This document shows positions 34,065-43,278 of a stretch of 64,000 bases of DNA, piece after piece. The DNA comes from Acidaminobacter hydrogenoformans DSM 2784 (GTDB taxonomy: Bacteria; Bacillota; Clostridia; Peptostreptococcales; Acidaminobacteraceae): the NCBI RefSeq assembly GCF_900103005.1, contig NZ_FMWL01000001.1, positions 248,001 to 312,000 on the forward strand. The letters are read 5' to 3'. Each line of letters opens with the position of its first letter. Positions within the stretch are counted from its first letter, which is position 1. The position numbers were made by a program, and so were the translations under genes. Below the pieces are notes generated by a model. That model made no database searches, was not told where the DNA came from, and saw nothing but the letters and a program-made list of their open reading frames with translations.

Positions 34065-34991
34065 TTAATCCCACTTCCTCAGCGCGTGCCCCCAACACTC
34101 CGTAATGATTTTTCTCGCGGCGAAGACCGACGTCCAGGCTGGATCCAGCCCCGGCGCCACCTCGACCACGTCAAAGCCTATGACCGGCAGATCAAACAGT
34201 CCTTCAAGGAGATCCAGCAGCTCTCTGGCCGTCAGTCCGCCGAGCTGTGGCGTACCCGTCCCCGGCGCGTAAGCCGGATCCAGTGCGTCAATATCCACGG
34301 TGATATAGACCGCGTCCAGGTGGGCCAGGGCGGCTTTGGCTTTTTCTATGACCGCCTGTGTGCCCATTCTCGAATAGTCCCGGGCGCTGACCACCGGCAC
34401 GGGGATTGGCGAATTATTGATGAAGTCAAGCTCCTGTGGCTCTATGGAACGGATGCCTATGAAAAAGAGGTTCTCCGGCCCTGCAATGTTGTTCAGCTCA
34501 AGTGCCCGCCGCTCCGTGCAGCCGTGGGACAGGGTATCCCCGCTGAGCGCGTCGCAGAGGTCAAAGTGAGCGTCAATGTGAATGATCCCAAAGGATTTGC
34601 CGATGGCTTTATCAATGCCCTTCAGCACCGGAATAGTCACTGAATGGTCGCCGCCAATCATGGTAAAAAGCTTGTTCTCCTTGACGAGGTTCGCTACGGT
34701 ATCCTCTACCTGCTTGAAGACCTCGTCCCGGTCCGGGCCGCTGAAATCGCCAAGGTCTTTGACCTTGAGCGCCTCAAGGGATTCGAATCTTTCTGTCGTA
34801 GGTGCCACGGTGTAGGTTATGGACCTCAGGGCACCCGGCGCTTCCTTAGCGCCGGCTCTGAAGCTGACGGAGCCGTCCCAGGGAATGCCGAAGACTGCGA
34901 TATCCGCTTCTGAAGTTGTAAGGTCCGGGCGGTTGAGGCCACCCCAAATTTCTGTGCTTTGGATCATGTTTTCTGTGGACTGTTGTTCCAT
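34065..34991 (-). CDS. speB: Agmatinase family protein (ureohydrolase)
   Basis: 308 residues. Mn-binding motifs are GGDHSV, DAHFDLCD and DIDALDPAYAPGTGTP. The family splits agmatine to putrescine and urea; related guanidinobutyrase or arginase activity cannot be excluded. ATG 34991 follows AGGAGG. Single-gene unit. Confidence 0.87.
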   Translation of the reverse strand: MEQQSTENMIQSTEIWGGLNRPDLTTSEADIAVFGIPWDGSVSFRAGAKEAPGALRSITYTVAPTTERFESLEALKVKDLGDFSGPDRDEVFKQVEDTVANLVKENKLFTMIGGDHSVTIPVLKGIDKAIGKSFGIIHIDAHFDLCDALSGDTLSHGCTERRALELNNIAGPENLFFIGIRSIEPQELDFINNSPIPVPVVSARDYSRMGTQAVIEKAKAALAHLDAVYITVDIDALDPAYAPGTGTPQLGGLTARELLDLLEGLFDLPVIGFDVVEVAPGLDPAWTSVFAARKIITECWGHALRKWD

Positions 34992-35094
34992 GTGTTTTCC
35001 TCCTAAATAAGCGCACCGCGGATGATCGCCAACGCGGTGATTGTCGGTCAAAGCCTACTTTATATATTCTATCAAGAATTTTCTAAAATTGTAA

Positions 35095-35117
35095 TACGTT
35101 TGCCGATGGTTGCCATA
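35095..35117 (-). repeat. Family A dispersed repeat
   Basis: ACGTTTGCCGATGGTTGCC in the divergent space between the agmatinase and radical SAM genes. Confidence 0.6.
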
Positions 35118-35169
35118 ACATTGAAGTTGCGGTATAATCGAAACAGAACATATGTTTCTTTTTGTGTCT

Positions 35170-35187
35170 GGTCGGGGACAGGCACTC
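35170..35187 (+). repeat. Family B dispersed repeat, single copy
   Basis: GGTCGGGGACAGGCACTC, about 35 bases upstream of the radical SAM start codon. Confidence 0.55.
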
Positions 35188-35223
35188 CCTGCAAAAAGTC
35201 CTTTTTATCAAGGAGGTTTCTTC

Positions 35224-36522
35224 ATGGAATGGCAGAAAAAGCTTGAAATTCTCGCAGACAGCGCGAAATATGACGTCTCTTGCTCCTCCAGCGGAGCCTC
35301 CAGGGGAAAGAGCCAGGGGCTCCTGGGGACCGCTGCTGCCGCAGGGATCTGCCACAGCTGGTCAGAGGATGGCCGCTGCATTTCGCTGCTCAAAATATTG
35401 ATGACCAACGTCTGCATCTACGACTGCGCCTACTGCGTCAACCGGGTGTCCAGCGATGTACCCCGGGCTACCTTGACGCCTTCTGAGATTGTGGATCTGA
35501 CGCTCAATTTTTACCGACGAAATTATATAGAAGGCCTGTTCCTCAGCAGTGCGGTCCTCGTGAGTCCCGACTATACCATGGAGCGGATGGTTGAGGTCGT
35601 AAGGCGCCTCAGGACCGAAGGGCGCTTCAACGGTTATGTTCATCTGAAAGCAATCCCGGGGGCAGATCCCCGCTTGATCGCAGAAGCCGGCCGCTATGCG
35701 GACCGGATGAGCCTCAACATTGAGCTGCCCACTAAAAGGAGTCTGAATCTGCTGGCACCGGACAAAAATCCTGATACCATCACGGCACCTATGGCTCAAA
35801 TTCGTAATACTATCCTGGAAACACGTTCAGACCAAAACAGATTCAAGAGCGCGCCCTCTTTCGTACCCGCCGGTCAAACTACTCAGATGATTGTTGGCGC
35901 TACAGGGGAAACAGACCACCTTTTGTTGAATCTCACCGAAAAGCTCTACCAGCGTTATGCGCTGAAACGCGTTTACTTCTCTGCCTACGTCCCCGTGGTT
36001 CAGAATCACCCAGTGCTTCCCGGCCAGGTAGCGCATCCCATGCTGAGAGAGCATAGACTTTACCAGGCAGACTGGCTGCTGCGGTTTTACGGCTATACCG
36101 CTGGTGAGCTGCTGGACGACCTAAACCCACAGCTGGACCTGGAGCTGGATCCCAAGTGCCAGTGGGCGCTGAGACATCCTGAGCAGTTTCCAGTGGAAAT
36201 CAACAAAGCAGATCTCATGACACTGTTGAGAGTGCCCGGAATAGGCCCTGTCTCTGCCAGACGCATCCTCAAATCCAGGCGCTTCAGCGCGCTCAGGGCA
36301 GAGGATCTGAAAGGACTTGGCGTCGTCATGAAGCGCGCCAAATACTTTATTCAGTGCAGCGGCAAACGCGTTGAAACCTTAAACTATGAAACCCGGATCC
36401 TGCGGCCCCTTTTGGTCCGGGAAGAGCCACTGAAGCTCCAAGTCCCCTCTTCCCAGATTTCTTTTTTCGACATTAATCCAGGTCTTTGGATTCCTCCTGC
36501 AAAAGAGGTGATTGTCACATGA
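35224..36522 (+). CDS. Putative DNA modification/repair radical SAM protein (TIGR03916 type)
   Basis: 432 residues. Start ATG 35224 after AAGGAGG. The radical SAM cluster is CIYDCAYC, preceded by SCSSSGASRGKSQG-like residues; a helix-hairpin-helix VPGIGPVSARRIL near residue 345 suggests DNA binding. The family is always paired with the DUF4130 protein that follows, with which it overlaps by ATGA. The damage or modification it acts on is not known. Confidence 0.87.
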   Translation: MEWQKKLEILADSAKYDVSCSSSGASRGKSQGLLGTAAAAGICHSWSEDGRCISLLKILMTNVCIYDCAYCVNRVSSDVPRATLTPSEIVDLTLNFYRRNYIEGLFLSSAVLVSPDYTMERMVEVVRRLRTEGRFNGYVHLKAIPGADPRLIAEAGRYADRMSLNIELPTKRSLNLLAPDKNPDTITAPMAQIRNTILETRSDQNRFKSAPSFVPAGQTTQMIVGATGETDHLLLNLTEKLYQRYALKRVYFSAYVPVVQNHPVLPGQVAHPMLREHRLYQADWLLRFYGYTAGELLDDLNPQLDLELDPKCQWALRHPEQFPVEINKADLMTLLRVPGIGPVSARRILKSRRFSALRAEDLKGLGVVMKRAKYFIQCSGKRVETLNYETRILRPLLVREEPLKLQVPSSQISFFDINPGLWIPPAKEVIVT

Positions 36523-37256
36523 TGCAGCTGTTTCTTTACGACGGCAGCTTTGAGGGATTGATGTGCGCCATTGCGGCCGCATACAAGGTCAAAGGCGACG
36601 TTGCTGTACACAAAAAAGATGACCCCGTGCCTTTGCTCCTCGCCCAGGTGCAGGAAGTCCAAACGGACAGCACTCAGGCAGGCAAAGTCATAGAAGCCAT
36701 AGTTCAAAAACTTGGCATGGAAACCTTCAAGAGAGTTTCCTACGCCTATTTCAGCGAAGCTCCGGAGATTGGCACCGGGCTGCTTCATTTCTTGAGATAT
36801 GCATTCAAAACCGGGCCTTCAGCTGTAGATCATTTGGCCCATCCTATAGTAAAACCTGTCTTTGAAGCTGCCAGACGCGTCACCCGGGAAGTCCACCTGA
36901 TGACGGGGCTATTGCGCTTTTCTGAAACGCGCTCAGGCATCTTCTACGGCGCCTATGAGCCAACCTATGACATTACGACCCTCCTCGCGCCTCACTTCGC
37001 AAGCCGGCTTGGAGATCAGACCTGGGTGCTGCATGACGTCAAGAGACACCTCGCTGCCTTTTACGACCAAAAAACCTGGTGGCTGGCAGAGCTCGAGCCC
37101 ACAGCGCAGTCCTATTCTGATGCCGAGGATTTCTATCGATCCCTGTGGCAGACCTATTTCACGCATATAGCCATTCAAAGCAGAATCAGCGCGCGGCGTC
37201 AGCAGCAGCACATGCCTAAGAAATACTGGAAGTATTTGGTGGAGATAAAGGCTTAG
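36519..37256 (+). CDS. TIGR03915 family putative DNA repair protein (DUF4130)
   Basis: 245 residues. Family features: FLYDGSFEGLMCAI at the start, VDHLAHPIV, REVHLMTGLLRF and MPKKYWKYLVE at the C-terminus. Partner of the radical SAM protein; it has a uracil-DNA-glycosylase-like relative in eukaryotic-type fusions, but its own reaction is unproven. Start at ATG 36519 (or ATG 36522), with AAAGAGGTG upstream. Confidence 0.85.
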   Translation: MMQLFLYDGSFEGLMCAIAAAYKVKGDVAVHKKDDPVPLLLAQVQEVQTDSTQAGKVIEAIVQKLGMETFKRVSYAYFSEAPEIGTGLLHFLRYAFKTGPSAVDHLAHPIVKPVFEAARRVTREVHLMTGLLRFSETRSGIFYGAYEPTYDITTLLAPHFASRLGDQTWVLHDVKRHLAAFYDQKTWWLAELEPTAQSYSDAEDFYRSLWQTYFTHIAIQSRISARRQQQHMPKKYWKYLVEIKA

Positions 37257-37261
37257 GTAGA

Positions 37262-37282
37262 AATGACCATCGGCAAAAACAA
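37262..37282 (+). repeat. Family A dispersed repeat
   Basis: AATGACCATCGGCAAAAACA in the 47-base gap between convergent genes. Confidence 0.6.
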
Positions 37283-37303
37283 AAATCAAACCCTTGAACA
37301 GGC

Positions 37304-37768
37304 TCACGCCCTCGAAAAGGCAATCATATGGCCATCTGGATCAAGGCCATAGGCGACCTCTTCACCCCAGTCCATGTGCTTCAGTGGCTGAATCAACTTG
37401 CCCCCTGCAGCCTCAAACAAAACGAGACAGGCTTCCGGATCCTGGTGCTTCAGGCTGATCTCACAAGCCGGCATGCAGCCTTCCGGCCGGTGACGCACGG
37501 CGAGATTCAGCGTATGTACTATGCCCTTCAGCGGCACCAGCCCCAGACGGACACTGGGCATCAATTGAAATTCAATTTGTCCTGGGGTGTCTACCACAGG
37601 ACTTTGATCCAGGACGGTAGAATAGAACTGCTTCGAAGCTTCGAGATTCTCTACATAAAAAACCGTTTTGATCGAAATAGGCTCAGCCAGGCAGGAAGAC
37701 TGAAAAGCAAGGTCAATAGGGACTTCCTGACTCTGTAGGGTTGTCGCCTTCTCGCTACTTATCATCAT
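37304..37768 (-). CDS. VOC (glyoxalase-like) family protein
   Basis: 154 residues. After a 30-residue leader the betaalphabetabetabeta fold begins (IKTVFYVENLEASKQFYSTVL) and ends with GEEVAYGLDPDGHMIAFS, the typical C-terminal metal Glu/His region. Could be a lyase, dioxygenase or resistance protein; no specific call. ATG 37768 after GGAGAGGAG. Confidence 0.8.
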   Translation of the reverse strand: MMISSEKATTLQSQEVPIDLAFQSSCLAEPISIKTVFYVENLEASKQFYSTVLDQSPVVDTPGQIEFQLMPSVRLGLVPLKGIVHTLNLAVRHRPEGCMPACEISLKHQDPEACLVLFEAAGGKLIQPLKHMDWGEEVAYGLDPDGHMIAFSRA

Positions 37769-38127
37769 TAGGACTTGCTCCTCTCCGGATTGGTGGCAAG
37801 AGCACTGCAAATTGGCGCCTGCACCTTGGAAGAATGGATGTTTTCCATTGTCATTCTTTTGTTACAATTATATTATACCGCGTTCCAATTAAACATAGCT
37901 GAAATTACTGAAATTTGTGTCAATTTCTTATCTATTCACTGATGTTTGAATATTCTTCCACCCATGAGGACTTTTCATTGTAAATCGGTCTTTCATTCTA
38001 CACCTCCCCGGCTGTAGCCTTACATTCAAACGACGCTCAAGCCCTTTAAAAATCTCAGCTCCGCCTTGTTGTGACCCCTCCGGCGTGCTATAATCGCATC
38101 GACAACAAAAAGGAGCTGAGCTGCAAC
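37769..38127. other. Divergent intergenic region
   Basis: Apart from the promoter at 38066-38094 nothing recognisable is seen; no dispersed repeat copies were found here. Confidence 0.5.
38066..38094 (+). promoter_or_regulatory. Promoter for the SLC13-type permease
   Basis: TTGTTG (38066-38071), 17-base spacer and extended TGCTATAAT (-10 at 38089-38094). Confidence 0.7.
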
Positions 38128-39267
38128 ATGGAAACCCGCACTAATCCTCTTTGGAACAAGTTTACAAACTGGGTCCGCAGGGATCTGGTTTTATCTATAA
38201 CCGCTTCTATTGCTGCACTGCTCAGCTTATTCAAGCTGCCTTCCACAGCCGACCTCGACTTTAAAGTGCTGATCACACTCTTTAACCTCATGATTGTGTT
38301 GAAAGCCTTCGAGCGCCTGAACCTACTGGATGCTGTAGCTATCAGGCTACTGAGAAGGCTGCGCTCTGAGCGCCGCGTTGCCATTGGCCTTGTGACCCTC
38401 AGCTTCTTCAGCGCCATGCTCATCACTAATGATGTCGCGCTGCTGATGCTGATCCCACTTTCCCTGATCATAGGCCACCGGGGGCACTACTGCGTCATAC
38501 GCACCATAGTGCTGGCCACCCTGGCCGCAAATATAGGCAGCAGCCTGACCCCTATGGGGAATCCGCAAAACCTCTACATCCTCACGCGTTACGACCTCTC
38601 CGCCGCCAGCTTCTTTTCGGTCGTTGCGCCATTTTCAGCTCTGGGCGGTGCTTGGCTCATCTGGCTGTCATCAAGACTGCCGGTCCGCCGGCTGTCTCTG
38701 GACCTCGCCAGCCCCAACCACCCACATCCACTCCAGCTCCTGCCTTGGCTCGCGCTATTCTCCCTCATTATCCTCTCCGTCTTTAACCTGATCAGCGACC
38801 GCCTCACCTTAGGCGTCGTCCTGGGCGTCACTTTGCTGCTCCGCCCAAAGCTGTTTATGGCTATTGACTATGGGCTGCTGGCTACCTTTGTGGGCTTCTT
38901 TATCATTGTGGCGAGGCTCTCGGAAATCCCTGCTGTGATCAGTCTGATGTCTGCCCTGCTGGCGTCGCCCATCTCCGTTTATGTCAGCGGTCTTCTGCTC
39001 AGCCAGGTGATTTCCAACGTGCCTGGTGCCATTTTGCTTTCGGAGTTCACTGAAAGCTGGCGACCGCTGCTCCTGGGTGTCAACGTAGGCGGCATGGGCA
39101 CCCTGATCGCTTCCCTGGCCAGCGTGATCTCCTACCGAATCTTTCTCAAGGACCATCCGGGTGAGGCTAAGGCCTACCTGAAGTCTTTCATTTTGTACAA
39201 CGCCGCGGGACTGCTGCTGTTTGGGGTCCTGGGCGCAGTGTTTGTTTTGCTGCAGCCGCCTGTTTAG
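38128..39267 (+). CDS. SLC13/ArsB-type ion transporter family permease
   Basis: 379 residues with about ten helices. The two hairpin motifs are visible: TNDVALLMLIPL with GNPQNLYI in the first half, and SNVPGAILLSEF with GVNVGGMGTLIASLAS in the second. Such carriers move dicarboxylates, citrate or oxyanions. It is shorter than most SLC13 members and lacks a soluble domain. ATG 38128 with AAGGAG. Confidence 0.82.
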   Translation: METRTNPLWNKFTNWVRRDLVLSITASIAALLSLFKLPSTADLDFKVLITLFNLMIVLKAFERLNLLDAVAIRLLRRLRSERRVAIGLVTLSFFSAMLITNDVALLMLIPLSLIIGHRGHYCVIRTIVLATLAANIGSSLTPMGNPQNLYILTRYDLSAASFFSVVAPFSALGGAWLIWLSSRLPVRRLSLDLASPNHPHPLQLLPWLALFSLIILSVFNLISDRLTLGVVLGVTLLLRPKLFMAIDYGLLATFVGFFIIVARLSEIPAVISLMSALLASPISVYVSGLLLSQVISNVPGAILLSEFTESWRPLLLGVNVGGMGTLIASLASVISYRIFLKDHPGEAKAYLKSFILYNAAGLLLFGVLGAVFVLLQPPV

Positions 39268-39295
39268 GCTTTGGTTTTTCGTCTGACTATATTTT

Positions 39296-39344
39296 GGTTG
39301 GCCCCAGTCCCGCACTGAGTTTTGGTCGGGCCCAGTCCCGCCCT
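39296..39344 (+). repeat. Family B variant, two copies
   Basis: GGTTGGCCCCAGTCCCGCA and GGTCGGGCCCAGTCCCGCC, 28 bases apart. The complementary form recurs at 44786-44827. Confidence 0.65.
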
Positions 39345-39409
39345 AAAAGGAACATCCCATGCCCTCCGAGCAGGTCGATCTGCTTGGCTTGCATGGGATG
39401 TTCCCTTTT
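39345..39409. terminator. Bidirectional terminator with long stem
   Basis: AAAAGGAACATCCCATGC and GCATGGGATGTTCCCTTTT pair; ends the permease (+) and ykvI (-) transcripts. Confidence 0.85.
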
Positions 39410-39439
39410 GCGTGATTTATTTTTTTAGAACTTGGTGAC

Positions 39440-40549
39440 TTATTCAGTTTCCACAGCACTCTTACTGGCTTTGCCGGCCATGATTCTGCGGGCAGATCTG
39501 ACGAGCATGATCGCGAGCAAGAAAATACCGACATAACCATTGATGACATAGATAATATTGACGAGTCTGTCAAACGGTACTCTCAGGCCTACGAAAACGC
39601 CAACAGCTGCTAAAATGCCTGTCATAATTGTAAAGCGCTTGGTCTTCTCCTCTGAGAATCTGGCAATAACTGACCAGAGAAGAGGGACAGATGTCGTATA
39701 AATTCCCGCGATAACCGTCAGGGAGAAGATGATGGCAAGTGTCGGATGGATATTACCCGCGAGGATCAAGGAAGGTACTTGAGTGCCTGCAACCTGATCG
39801 ACGTTAGCCATGAGGCCCAGCGCCATGATGATGACGGCAAGTGAGAAGCCTACTGCGCCAAAGATAGCGCCCATGCTGGCTTCCTTGCGGCTCTTAGCCG
39901 AAGCGCCCATAGAAGCCATAAACGCTGCCAGCCACAACATACAGAAGCCTACATAGGAGCCTGCTGCGTAAACCCAGTTGCTTGACGCCTTCAGAAGATT
40001 CATGGAAGGGATCGCCGCAGAGGCTTTAGCAAGGCCGCCCGGATTCTGAATGATGGCTGCGAGACCCAGGAAGATCGCCATGACCGTGATGACCGGCCCA
40101 ATCTTTCCAATGACATCCACAATGCCCTTAAGGCCAAAGACCACTGTAGTCGCCGCCAAAATGCCGAGGCCAATGCCGCCGACTTCAATTGGAAGGCCAT
40201 ACTGCTGGTTGAGCGTCGCACCAGCACCGCCTACCATAACTATAAAAGACATATAAATGAACGCAATAGAAAAGTAATCGAAGAACTTGCCTATGTATTT
40301 TCCGCAGTAATGCTCGTATATCTCACTGCCTTTATGGAACTTTTGGTCAAACCCTGTGGTGATGAAGCTGATTCCAACGTAGAGGAACAAAAGAAAGACT
40401 ACAATTGCACCCAAAATGCCTTTGAATCCATAGGCTACAAAGTACTGCATGATTTCTTGTCCGGTAGCGAAGCCAGATCCAATCAGGAACGCTATGAACG
40501 CGCCGGCGTAAATCGTAATCGTTTTAATGCTGAGCTTTTGCTCTGACAT
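39440..40549 (-). CDS. YkvI family membrane transporter
   Basis: 369 residues, about ten helices, APC/BCCT-like start (IYAGAFIAFLIGSGFATGQEIMQYF). The family lacks a proven substrate. It follows the component B genes on the same strand with no terminator between, so it is probably the importer for the substrate of that reductase (betaine, sarcosine or a related amine). ATG after GGAGGTG. Confidence 0.82.
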   Translation of the reverse strand: MSEQKLSIKTITIYAGAFIAFLIGSGFATGQEIMQYFVAYGFKGILGAIVVFLLFLYVGISFITTGFDQKFHKGSEIYEHYCGKYIGKFFDYFSIAFIYMSFIVMVGGAGATLNQQYGLPIEVGGIGLGILAATTVVFGLKGIVDVIGKIGPVITVMAIFLGLAAIIQNPGGLAKASAAIPSMNLLKASSNWVYAAGSYVGFCMLWLAAFMASMGASAKSRKEASMGAIFGAVGFSLAVIIMALGLMANVDQVAGTQVPSLILAGNIHPTLAIIFSLTVIAGIYTTSVPLLWSVIARFSEEKTKRFTIMTGILAAVGVFVGLRVPFDRLVNIIYVINGYVGIFLLAIMLVRSARRIMAGKASKSAVETE

Positions 40550-40595
40550 AGCTTACACCTCCTATGCACCATCTCTTATAAGCAGCTGCCGCCGG

Positions 40596-40612
40596 CACTG
40601 CCGATGGTCACA
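40596..40612 (-). repeat. Family A dispersed repeat
   Basis: CACTGCCGATGGTCACA in the 113-base gap between the selenoprotein gene and ykvI. Confidence 0.55.
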
Positions 40613-40662
40613 TCAGCAGCACCCCGGCAGCAGCGGCCGCAAAGCGCGGTGGGTTCACTTTA

Positions 40663-41970
40663 CTATTCGAATATAGTGATATCTTCGACAGACGTACCAA
40701 GTGCCTTGACGGCACGTACGACGAGTTCTCTTCTAAGCGCTTCTTCGCCAGGACCTGCAATACTAGGATTGCCAACCGGGTAAGGAATAGCAATTGTAGG
40801 GACGATACGATTCGCGCCTACCGCTTGAGAAATAGTTGTGATTGTGGACATATGGATTATTGGAATGCCAAAGCGTTCAATTTCTTTAACCATCGTTGCA
40901 CCGCAACGAGTACAGGTGCCTCACGTCGAGGTGAGGATAACGCCATCCACGCCGGCAGCTTTCAATTCCGCGCCAATCTCTTTACCAAAAGTCAAGGCGT
41001 TGCCAACGGAAGTTCCCGTTCCGGTTGTCGTATAGAAGTAGTCATAAACCTTGCCAATGGCGCCTTCCTTCTCAAGAGTTTTGAGAACGTCCAGAGGTGC
41101 GACGCGGTCAGGAATTTCATTCGCGTACACAGGGTCGTAACCGCCGTGGATCGTATAATAATCGCCTACAAGGGCTGAAGCAGTTGAAATGTCATATTTG
41201 CCCCACTTCTGAGCACTTGCAGATTGAATTCTGTCCGGATTGCCGTTTGGCACGATCCCGCCGCTGGTAACGAGCGCGATCGTCGCCTTGGAAAGATCTT
41301 TGATAGCCAAAGCTGGATCGACGCGGTCAAATTGCGGCATAGGAAGCTCTGTCTCGAAAGGCTGGTCATTCAAGCGAGCGAGGAGCATTTCAACTGCTCT
41401 CTTGGAGCCGCGCTTGTCAGAAAAGACCGTAAGACGGCGTCCCTGAGGAATGTACCCTTCAACTTCAGGGGCATCGAGTTCTTCGCCTTTAACGAGCTTG
41501 CGCGCGATTTTCGCCATAGTTGGAAGCGCGGTTCTCATACCAGCTGCTGAGTCAGGGGTACTGACAACGATGACTTTGCTAAGGCAAGTATCAAGACCCG
41601 GGTTCTCGATATACATACCAGTAAGGGTAGGAATTCCGAGTTCCTCTGTGACTTTGGCAGCAATTTCGCCGCAAGCCATGCCGTAACGGCCAGCGTTGAA
41701 CGCAGGGCCTGTAACAACAAGGTCAGGCTGTACTTTCTTGATGGTATCCATGATGAAAGCAAATGCTTCCGCATTGTGCTCGTTGAAATAGTTGTCGCCG
41801 CAAACCAGGGTTCCTACGACAGTGCCCTCGCCCTCCAGCAGGCCTTCGAAGCCGCCGGCAGGACCAATTTTTTCTTCTTTATAGAATGGCTCAATGCCGG
41901 CTTTTTCTTCGCCGCCGACTTGTCCAAAGAATTGGTTGACATAGTATAGTACTTTAAATGGACTGGACAT
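40663..41970 (-). CDS. Glycine/sarcosine/betaine reductase component B, selenoprotein subunit
   Basis: The reading frame runs through an in-frame TGA at 40923-40921, which encodes selenocysteine in the motif U-GT-C-TR-C (UxxCxxC). Total length is 435 residues, as in GrdB/GrdF/GrdI. Residues before it include NYFNEHNAEAFAF, TGPAFNAGRYGMACG and DYFYTTTGTGTSVGNAL. With the pyruvoyl subunit it binds the substrate amine and transfers a carboxymethyl group to the GrdA selenocysteine. ATG after AGAGGAGG. grdA, grdC and grdD are absent here. Its pairing directly behind the alpha/beta gene is like grdGF or grdHI, so sarcosine or betaine is likelier than glycine. Confidence 0.93.
40894..40923 (-). promoter_or_regulatory. 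UGA selenocysteine codon and bacterial SECIS hairpin
   Basis: Twelve bases after UGA comes CGTTGC-GGT-GCAACG, a six-base-pair hairpin whose apical loop starts with GG and lies 18 bases from UGA, within the bSECIS consensus. Confidence 0.85.
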
Positions 41971-41991
41971 GTGACATCCTCCTCTCGCGTC

Positions 41992-43278
41992 TTAGTAAAG
42001 TTTAACGGTGCAGTTGTGGTAGCCAATCTCAGAAGTCGCGCCAATAACAGCGTTCAGTTCACACTTGATGGCGCCGTCCTCAGAGAGGGATCCTTCCCAG
42101 CCGCCAGCAAGCGTTGAGATTGCTTTAGCGCTGCCAATGACCTTGTCAGCTGGCTCGAGCGTGACGACGTGGCTGACGTTGCCCGCGGATACGACGGCGA
42201 CTGCCTCCTTCGTCGTGTCTGCAAGAGGCTGAGACATGCCATCCCAACCGGAGCATTCATCTGTGATCAGGACCGTCTTGATGCCGTCTTTTTCGAGACG
42301 CTTACAAATCATCAGGAGGTCGGAGTCCGGGTTGCCGTAGCCTTCCTCGGAGACGATGACACCATTGGCACCCATCATTTTACAAAGCTTTGCAGTATAG
42401 TCGCAAGTTCTGAACTTGCCTTCGAGTGTCGTCAGCTCTGGTGTGAGGATGACGCCCAGGAAGTTGATCGTCTTGCCGTGCTCTGCGTAGAGGTCGAGGA
42501 TTGCGGAGTTGTTTTGGTGCTGGTATGTAGTGATTTTGTCACAAGCCGCAACGCAGTTGCCACTGATGACCGCGCCGTCGAGCTCTTCGTTTGCGTGGAT
42601 GAGCGTAGGCAGGATCTTCTGGCTGTTAACGCCATAAATGTAACCGTCGTGGAGAAGGCCTTGGGAGATCAGCATCTCGACGTAGAGAACTTTAGGGAGG
42701 TTAGGGTACTTCGCGCTTTCTTCAGCGTGGTTGCCCATTTCGAAGACTTCGACTTTATCAGGCTCTGCATTGCGTCCGGCCTCGCCAATAATTTCTGCAG
42801 CCTTAAGGCCAGCGAGTCGGACTGTTTCTTCGTGGACGTGTGGCTCAAGGCCTTCATTAGGAATGATATCCACAACAATGTTGAATGTCTTGGAGAACGG
42901 TGTCCACTTGGCGCCTTCGCCCCACATGTCCACAACGCCTTCCTGGAAACCGACAATGTCCCCAATTGTTACAACAGCTGCGCCGTCAAGAACATTGACT
43001 TTGCCGTCGCCCAGCTGAACCATTTTGCCAGTGACGCCCGGGAAGCCTTTGCCTTCCCCTTCGATCTTGACGCGAGGCTCAATGACGTCCTTGACCGGGA
43101 TAATTCTGGTCTTTTCGCCTGGCTTCGCAAGGTCGATTTTGATTTCCTTGACTCTGTGGTCTTCCATGAGTTTTGCAACAACTTGATCCTTGTTGATGGT
43201 CAGAACGCCACCGTTGACTTCCATTTTTTCGCCGAATACGACATCTTTGATTTGGATTTTTCTAAGCTCGAGTTTCAA
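41992..43278 (-). CDS. Glycine/sarcosine/betaine reductase component B, alpha/beta proprotein
   Basis: 428 residues. The start TTG 43278 is chosen because GGAGG lies eight bases before it and the family begins MKLEL; a GTG three codons earlier sits too close to the binding site. The proprotein is cut before Cys242 (SGN-CVAACD), which becomes a pyruvoyl group that captures the amine substrate as a Schiff base. Numbering from the TTG start puts this cysteine at 242, as in GrdE. Overlaps grdX by 17 bases and precedes the selenoprotein gene by 21. Confidence 0.9.
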   Translation of the reverse strand: MKLELRKIQIKDVVFGEKMEVNGGVLTINKDQVVAKLMEDHRVKEIKIDLAKPGEKTRIIPVKDVIEPRVKIEGEGKGFPGVTGKMVQLGDGKVNVLDGAAVVTIGDIVGFQEGVVDMWGEGAKWTPFSKTFNIVVDIIPNEGLEPHVHEETVRLAGLKAAEIIGEAGRNAEPDKVEVFEMGNHAEESAKYPNLPKVLYVEMLISQGLLHDGYIYGVNSQKILPTLIHANEELDGAVISGNCVAACDKITTYQHQNNSAILDLYAEHGKTINFLGVILTPELTTLEGKFRTCDYTAKLCKMMGANGVIVSEEGYGNPDSDLLMICKRLEKDGIKTVLITDECSGWDGMSQPLADTTKEAVAVVSAGNVSHVVTLEPADKVIGSAKAISTLAGGWEGSLSEDGAIKCELNAVIGATSEIGYHNCTVKLY

